A stretch of DNA of 64,000 nt, from NCBI RefSeq assembly GCF_038502225.1, contig NC_091325.1:34206941-34270940 (forward strand). The letters are read 5' to 3'. Of this stretch, positions 58,739 through 64,000 are shown piece by piece. Below the pieces are notes generated by a model. The model made no database searches and was not told the origin of the DNA. It saw only the letters and a list, made by a program, of their open reading frames with translations. Source of the DNA: Cherax quadricarinatus (taxonomy: Eukaryota; Arthropoda; Malacostraca; Decapoda; Parastacidae). Position 1 is the stretch's first letter, and every line of letters starts with the position of its first letter. A program made the translations under genes and the position numbers.

Positions 58739-60590
58739 CTAAATCAAGTCTGCCTCCCGCAGGCCCTCCCAGCGGGTCCTGGACTTGAGCGCTGTTCGAT
58801 GGGTTGTCTGACCACTCTGGTCTGTTAACCTTGGGTCTAACTTCTCCTGTCCCTGTCCCACCATGTGAACCTCGAGAGGTAAAAGCCTGTTGATGGGCCT
58901 TATGGTCTCGGCACCGTTCATTTTCACCTTCACCATTTTCAACCGCCCAGCCTTATCTGGGTGGGTCGACACCACCAGGCCTAGAGGCCAGTATGCCCTG
59001 GGTGCCTCGGGTTCTACTAGCACCAGGTCCCCTTTATTCAGCATCATCTTATTTGCCTCAGAAATGTTCTCGCAGAGCTGTCAAGTAATCCCTGCACCAC
59101 ACCTGGTTCCATTTGTCTAGGATGTTCACCAATCTGTTGTGACTCATGTGCAGTTCTTCATTGATGGGGGGACCATCTGGCCCATAATAATCCTGCTTCT
59201 GGGAAAACTGGCTCAAAATTGCAGGGAAGGCCTCAATCCTCCTTCCAAACAGCTGTAAACCTCCTGAACAACTTCACGATAGTCATTGTTGACATATCTT
59301 CCGCCAACTCCAAATGCTCGGCTGGAGTAGTGGCACAAGTAAACGGGCAGACATATACTTTCTGAGGCCTACCCTATCGTCTCCTGGGTTCTTCAACATG
59401 ATAGCCCTAGTATAGTCTATTCCCACAGTCTCAAAGGGCCTGTCACTATGTACCCGCTCCTGAGGCAGCGGTGGGGGACCTGGGTATGGTAGGGTCCTCC
59501 CATCGTACCGCCGGCAGACAGTGCAACCCTTTATCACCTTTTTGATGGCAGCTCGGTCCTTCAGTACCCAGTAGTTCTGACAAAGACTGGTAAGGGTATC
59601 TCCAAACCCACCATGCATGGTCCTCTGATGAACATCATGTATCAATAACTCTGACACCCACCCCTCCTTTCCCAGTAACATGGGATGTTTGGCTCCATAA
59701 CTGAGCTCAGAGTTTTGTAGTCTTCCCCTGCATCTTATCAGCCCAGCATGATCTAGGAACAATCCCAATGAGTGGACCAATTTACTGTTCCCTGAGCCGC
59801 CGTCGGGCAAAAGACCCGATGTCATATCCTGCTGCCCTGCCACCAGTACCTCTAGCACTCCTGGAAACCTCTCCCTTTGGTACTGCCATATCCAATATTC
59901 TCTGGGACCCACGAGAGACAACTGTCGACCTCGGCTTACCTTGTCATGCAGCTTCCTCACAAATTGAAATACCATTTCTGTGACTCCTTTAAGTTTCCTC
60001 CAAGAGGCGTAGTGTCTGGGGTCAAATAATTCCATGTCGGGTTTCCCCACAAAGTGTACTATGCTGCTGGTTGTCTCCCCGAATTTATGCTCCGGCCAGC
60101 ACTCCTTTGCTGGTAACCAGTCTGGGCCTTTGAACCAAATCTCGCTTTTACTCAGTTTTTTGTGCATCACCCCTCGGCTTATCAGGTCGGCTGGGTTTTG
60201 ATCTGTAGGTACATACAGAATTGTCGACATTGACTGTAGCTCCCGTATCTCCTTTACCCAATTCCTGACATAGGGGAGCTTGGACCTGTCATTCTGGACC
60301 CACTGTAAGGCCACCTCTGAGTCTGTCCATACATAGGTGTGTCACCCTCAGGCTACTCAACTCCTCCTTTACATACTTCCCCAGTCTTGCTCCCAGCAAC
60401 ATCGCCATGAGCTCTAGCTTTGGGATCGAGAAATCCTTCAGGGGTGTCACCTGCACACGGCTGGTGGCCAGATTGACCAAGTACGCTACTGCCCCATAGG
60501 GCCTGGAGGAGGCATCTCAGAAAACATGCAAGTCATAGTCTTGCCCGGTGCACTCAAGGGACCTGGGGAAGGATTCTGGATTCTGATGAC
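58739..60590 (-). pseudogene. BEL/Pao pol 3' part: RNase H end, integrase and C-terminal domain
   Basis: From the right: an RNase H region (DASSRPYGAVAY, FSIPKLELMAMLLGARLGKYV), then VPTDQNPADLISRG, a signature of BEL/Pao elements, then integrase (MLLGKEGWVSELLIHDVHQ, HGGFGDTLTSL, CTVCRRYDG, ETVGIDY). The last 102 residues (NKGDLVLVEPEAPRAYWPLG, IRPINRLLPLE) match the domain found at the end of BEL/Pao polyproteins. Frameshifts near 60300 and 59350 and a stop near 60520 break it. Gag, protease and RT are missing; the element is truncated at about 60590. Confidence 0.85.
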
Positions 60591-60841
60591 CAGAGCTTTG
60601 GTAAGAAGGGTAAGGAAGAAGGATGGGTAAGGATGGAAATATTGGAAAAGGGTGGGAGGGGAAGGAGAGGTAGGATATAAAAGGTAAGTGGCCCAACCAC
60701 TTTGGTGTAATTTAAAAAGTGTATGTGAATTGATAAGATATTCTTTAAGGGGTATAATACTAACCCATCAGAGTCACATAGATATAATAGGTATATAAGT
60801 ACATGACTCTGAATTGGTAGTAGTTATACAAGTTGCAATTG

Positions 60842-60842
<1 letters not shown>
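60591..60842. other. Unassigned spacer
   Basis: A purine-rich stretch (about 60600-60680, GGTAAGGA and GGGAGGGGAAGG words) is followed by AT-rich sequence. No gene or element end is recognised. Confidence 0.4.

Positions 60843-60885
<43 letters not shown>
60843..60885 (-). repeat. Poly(A) tail of the Jockey-like LINE (T run on plus strand)
   Basis: There are 43 consecutive T on the plus strand, directly 3' of the LINE in its own orientation. Confidence 0.9.
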
Positions 60886-61053
60886 CGCGAATGCACAACG
60901 GATATTTATACAACAAAAAAGGCAGTAATTTTCTGGCCAGTTAGTTCGTGACAATAGCTTCTTATTATAGGTGGTGTCGAACAATAGTCAATAGCATAAT
61001 TTTACATTAGAAAGTTATTTAAGATGTCTCCCTAAATGGGGGCGATGATTTTC

Positions 61054-63939
61054 TCAGTATACATAGAATGGTTCTGGTGGTATCCAATCTTCTTCATCAG
61101 GTAAGTTGCTCAAAATCATGGGTTGAGGGTAATCATCTTTATGAATAAAACGACGAACCCTCTGTGGGAGAGTCATTCTTTGAGTCCTGTGAGGCGGAGT
61201 ATTGATGGTGTAATCGGTGGTATTTATCACTTGTATAGGATGTTCTCTATCTGGCATGTATAGTTCTTCCATTGTATAAAGTTGTTTCTTTTTTAGGGTG
61301 TCAATGCGTACATTTATGGCAGTAATATCTTGTTGTGTATGTAAATCTGCCATTTTAACTCTGTCTCTCCTCCTGGTATTGGTAATAAAGCGAAGAGCTC
61401 CATTCTGGACCCTTTGTAACCGTAGCATGTTGGTCTTTGTTGTTAATGACATTGGGACACAAGGGTATTCGAGTATAGGTCTTATTATCATTTTATACAG
61501 ATTTTTTTGACATGTTGAGGGGCTTGATTGAATCGAAAGAGTCTGCCAAGACCGGCTTTGGCTGTGTTGATCTTTTTAGTTACATGAGATGTTGAGTGGA
61601 GTAGCCTATCTATTTCATATCCCAAGATCTTGTTAGGGTTTCTAATAGCTACAGGTGTACCTCTGATGGAGATACCCCCTTTATCTTCGATGGTTGATGC
61701 AAAACATCCTATCGTGCTAACAAGGACCTTGTCAGGATTAGTCGTAATTCTCCATTTCTTCTCCCAATTAGATGTACGACGAAGTTCAATATTCATTTTT
61801 TCTATGACTCTCTCATACTTGTATTTTCCTGTTACTGGAGTTGATGAGACGACATGAATAACATCATCTGCAAACTGTGTCACAATTGTGTCATTAAACT
61901 CTGGTTGAGGAAGGTCATTCACATAAATGCTAAACAGAAGTGGACTGAGACAAGAACCTTGTGGGACACCAGCCGTCGGTATAAAAGGTTCTGTCGACTT
62001 GCCATGAAAGGTGGGAATGATTTTTCTTTGAGTTAAGAAATTATAAATTACTCTGAGAAAAGTCCAGTTATGGTCTGGTAGGTCAATGAGTTTGTATATA
62101 AGGCCATCATGCCATAAGCTATCAAAAGCTTTATGAACATCTCTGGTGGCAATTAAGGCAAGATTGCCCTGCTGTTTTAGACTTGCTACAGTGTCAAAAA
62201 TAACATTTATTGCATGATTGGTACCTCTATGTGTTCTAAAGCCGAATTGTTTTTCAGTAAACAAGTGATTAAACTCCATATAGTAATTCAATCTGTTGGA
62301 AATGACTTTCTCAAGAACTTTTCCAGTGACTTCAAGTAAAGATATAGGTCTATAGTTCCCAGGTTGGTGGATGTCCTTATTGGGCTTAGCAAGAAAGATC
62401 ATTCTAGCAGTCTTAAAAACAACTGGAAAATGTCCTGAGGCCAAGATGGCATTAAAGATATTTACCAAGGACTGTTTGCAATTTCTAGGTAGGTACTTTA
62501 TTTGTTTCATTGTTATTCCAGAGAGGCCAGGGGCTCTATTTCTCATTCTTCCAATAACCTGACTTATCTCTAGTAATGTAATAGGTCTAGTAAGCGGGTG
62601 GGTATCTTCAAGAGTTGAAGTATCGATGGTAGGTAGTGGTTGTAGATCATCCAAGTTCTCATCTCTCCATTCATTTACTAACTGATAATGATTCTTATTA
62701 AATTGACGACTGTTATTGTGAGAGAGAATTTTCTCCCATACATCACCCATCAAATTTGCCTGGTCCTGTGGATCGTCAAGTTTAATTTCAACATCTTCAT
62801 CATCCTCATCAGTGAAGGTATGAACTAGGTAGTTAGGAGCCTTGTGCTTTGCCCCTAAAAGTTGTCGGATCTTACTCCAAAATTTTGCTGGTTCACGTTT
62901 ATATTGATTAGCTTGAAGAACTAGAAATTTCCATATGTCTCGTTTGTGTTGACTAATCATGTTAATTAATTCGTGCCTTAATCGGTGCAGTGTAGCTGCT
63001 GGTGGTTGTTGCGTTTGAAGATGCCTTTGACATTCTGCTTGATAATTTCTTAAAGTGTCTCTAATTTCTCTAGTAGGTTTATATTGTTGGTATATCTTTG
63101 TGGAAGCTAATTGGCAAGTTGCATTGGTAGCTTCAATTATTCGATTGTGCAGGGACCTGATTGCATCATCAATTGCACTGGAAGGTAGATTTTCCAAAGA
63201 CACAATTTCATCCTCACCCAGATATGCCCTGAAGGGGTCAAATCCTAGGGTGTTAAGATTGGGTTTAGGAGTTACAGGTATTATAAATGGAGAAGTTTGT
63301 AGTTGTATTATAACAGGGATATGGTCAGATCCTACATTTCCACGAGGAGATATACGACAGTGAAAGATGTCACAGTCTCTGTTTGTCAGTACAATATCTG
63401 GTGTTCCTGGATGAGGTCCAATGTACGATTTGAAGAATGGGCCTTGAAATGACAGGTTTCTAGCTGTCATGATATTAAAGAGTTGTTTTCCTTTTAAGTC
63501 ACCCAGTGGAATACCAGCTCCACAGTTAAAGAGGGCAGGGTGATGAGCATTAAAATCTCCAGCTAGAATTGTTGGAATATTTCTGCTTAATATCCTATGT
63601 AGAGGAATTGACTCTATATGGCTGTCTCGGGGGAAAATATCCAGTTCCTATTACTAGTTGTCCATGCGACGTTGTTAGTTCTATTGCAAGAATGTTATCT
63701 TCATCCACATGAATATTTTTAAATGTATATCCTAATTTAACCAAGATGGCTACACCACTAAACGGTCCTCTCGATTTCTCAACAGTACAGTATCCACGTA
63801 ATTTAATATGTTGATCAACTCTTGCAGCTGTCTCGTTCAAAAGTATAACATCGGGATTGTAGTTATGTAGTTCAACCTCAAGAAGGTAACGGTTATTAAA
63901 GAAATGTTGAACATTAAGTTGGAAAATTGTAATCCCCAT
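61054..63939 (-). pseudogene. Jockey-like LINE ORF2: endonuclease and reverse transcriptase
   Basis: ATG at 63939 opens MGITIFQLNVQHF, an APE endonuclease start, with VILLNETAARVD and then, after a frameshift near 63600, GDFNAHHPA and GSDHIPVII. The 660-residue stretch 63470-61488 holds linker and RT: RMRNRAPGLSGITMKQIK, PGNYRPISLLEVTGKVLE, KQFGFRTHRGTNHAIN, RDVHKAFDSLWHDG, AGVPQGSCLSPLLFSIYVND and TQFADDVIHV (FADD). A one-base change in an A run near 61500 shifts the frame into the last 145 residues (MIIRPILEYPCVPMS...). With two frameshifts and no stop cluster it is recently inactivated. Confidence 0.88.
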
Positions 63940-64000
63940 TATTTCTTATTCTTCGCTCGTACACTGCGTTCTGAACACCTGCAAGTAATGTCATGTGTTG
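63914..64000 (-). CDS. Jockey-like LINE ORF1, C-terminal end (partial)
   Basis: The frame is open from the window edge to TAA at 63914-63916 (28 codons seen, ending RRIRNNGDYNFPT). It overlaps the ORF2 start by 26 bases in a different frame, the usual ORF1/ORF2 arrangement in this LINE group. Too little is present to identify domains. Confidence 0.55.
   Translation of the reverse strand, partial: QHMTLLAGVQNAVYERRIRNNGDYNFPT

Larger units (their letters stand above)
60843..64000 (-). mobile_element. Jockey-like LINE, minus strand, runs off the right edge
   Basis: A 43-base T run at 60843-60885 is the poly(A) tail in element sense, followed inward by a 168-base 3' UTR, ORF2 and the end of ORF1. 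It is at least 3.16 kb. The long uninterrupted tail points to recent insertion. The target duplication cannot be tested because the 5' end is outside the window. Confidence 0.88.

Overview
This window is eukaryotic and is built almost entirely of transposable elements (TEs). I found no host gene, tRNA, rRNA or CRISPR array. The mix of elements (RTE, CR1-like and Jockey/I-like LINEs, piggyBac, Tigger, Ty3/gypsy, BEL/Pao) and the style of the repeat ends suggest an arthropod, most likely a decapod crustacean such as a crayfish or lobster. That assignment is inference from repeat character only.

Two large structures organise the first 46 kb. First, bases 1-10279 (copy A) are a near-identical duplicate of part of the sequence that begins near 10280 and continues to the right (copy B). 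The same nested insertions occur in the same order in both. A ends abruptly inside a gypsy reverse transcriptase at 10279, and B continues past the equivalent point near 27164. This is a direct (tandem) duplication. B also carries a 4.5 kb LINE (15328-19855) that A lacks, so that LINE arrived after the duplication.

Second, copy B is a nested stack of insertions whose host sequences can be rejoined across each insertion. A plus-strand LINE (LINE-X) is split by a Tigger, by a piggyBac-like MITE and by a minus-strand CR1-like LINE (LINE-C). The MITE holds a piggyBac and the young LINE-Y. LINE-C is split by RTE copy 1 (minus), which is split by RTE copy 2 (plus). RTE copy 2 holds a 1.8 kb TA-site DNA transposon, a complete 6.2 kb gypsy-class element (25386-31545) and an LTR element (32924-43495). 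That LTR element is itself split by a second gypsy element (33205-41973). Target-site duplications or rejoined reading frames support most junctions.

The most notable element is the gypsy-class retrotransposon at 25386-31545. Its polyprotein has the order Gag - zinc knuckle - protease - integrase - reverse transcriptase - RNase H, with integrase before RT, as in the Gmr1-like lineage. Its capsid looks SCAN-like and its N-terminus SAP-like. The second gypsy element has the conventional order with integrase last.

From 46171 to about 55320 lie two head-to-tail copies of an I-like LINE with RNase H. The first holds only the 5' UTR and ORF1. Then come a 34-bp minisatellite, degraded LINE pieces, a small MITE, the 3' part of a BEL/Pao element (minus), and a minus-strand Jockey-like LINE with a 43-nt poly(A) tail that runs off the right edge. 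Nearly every coding region carries stops or frameshifts; LINE-Y is the best preserved.
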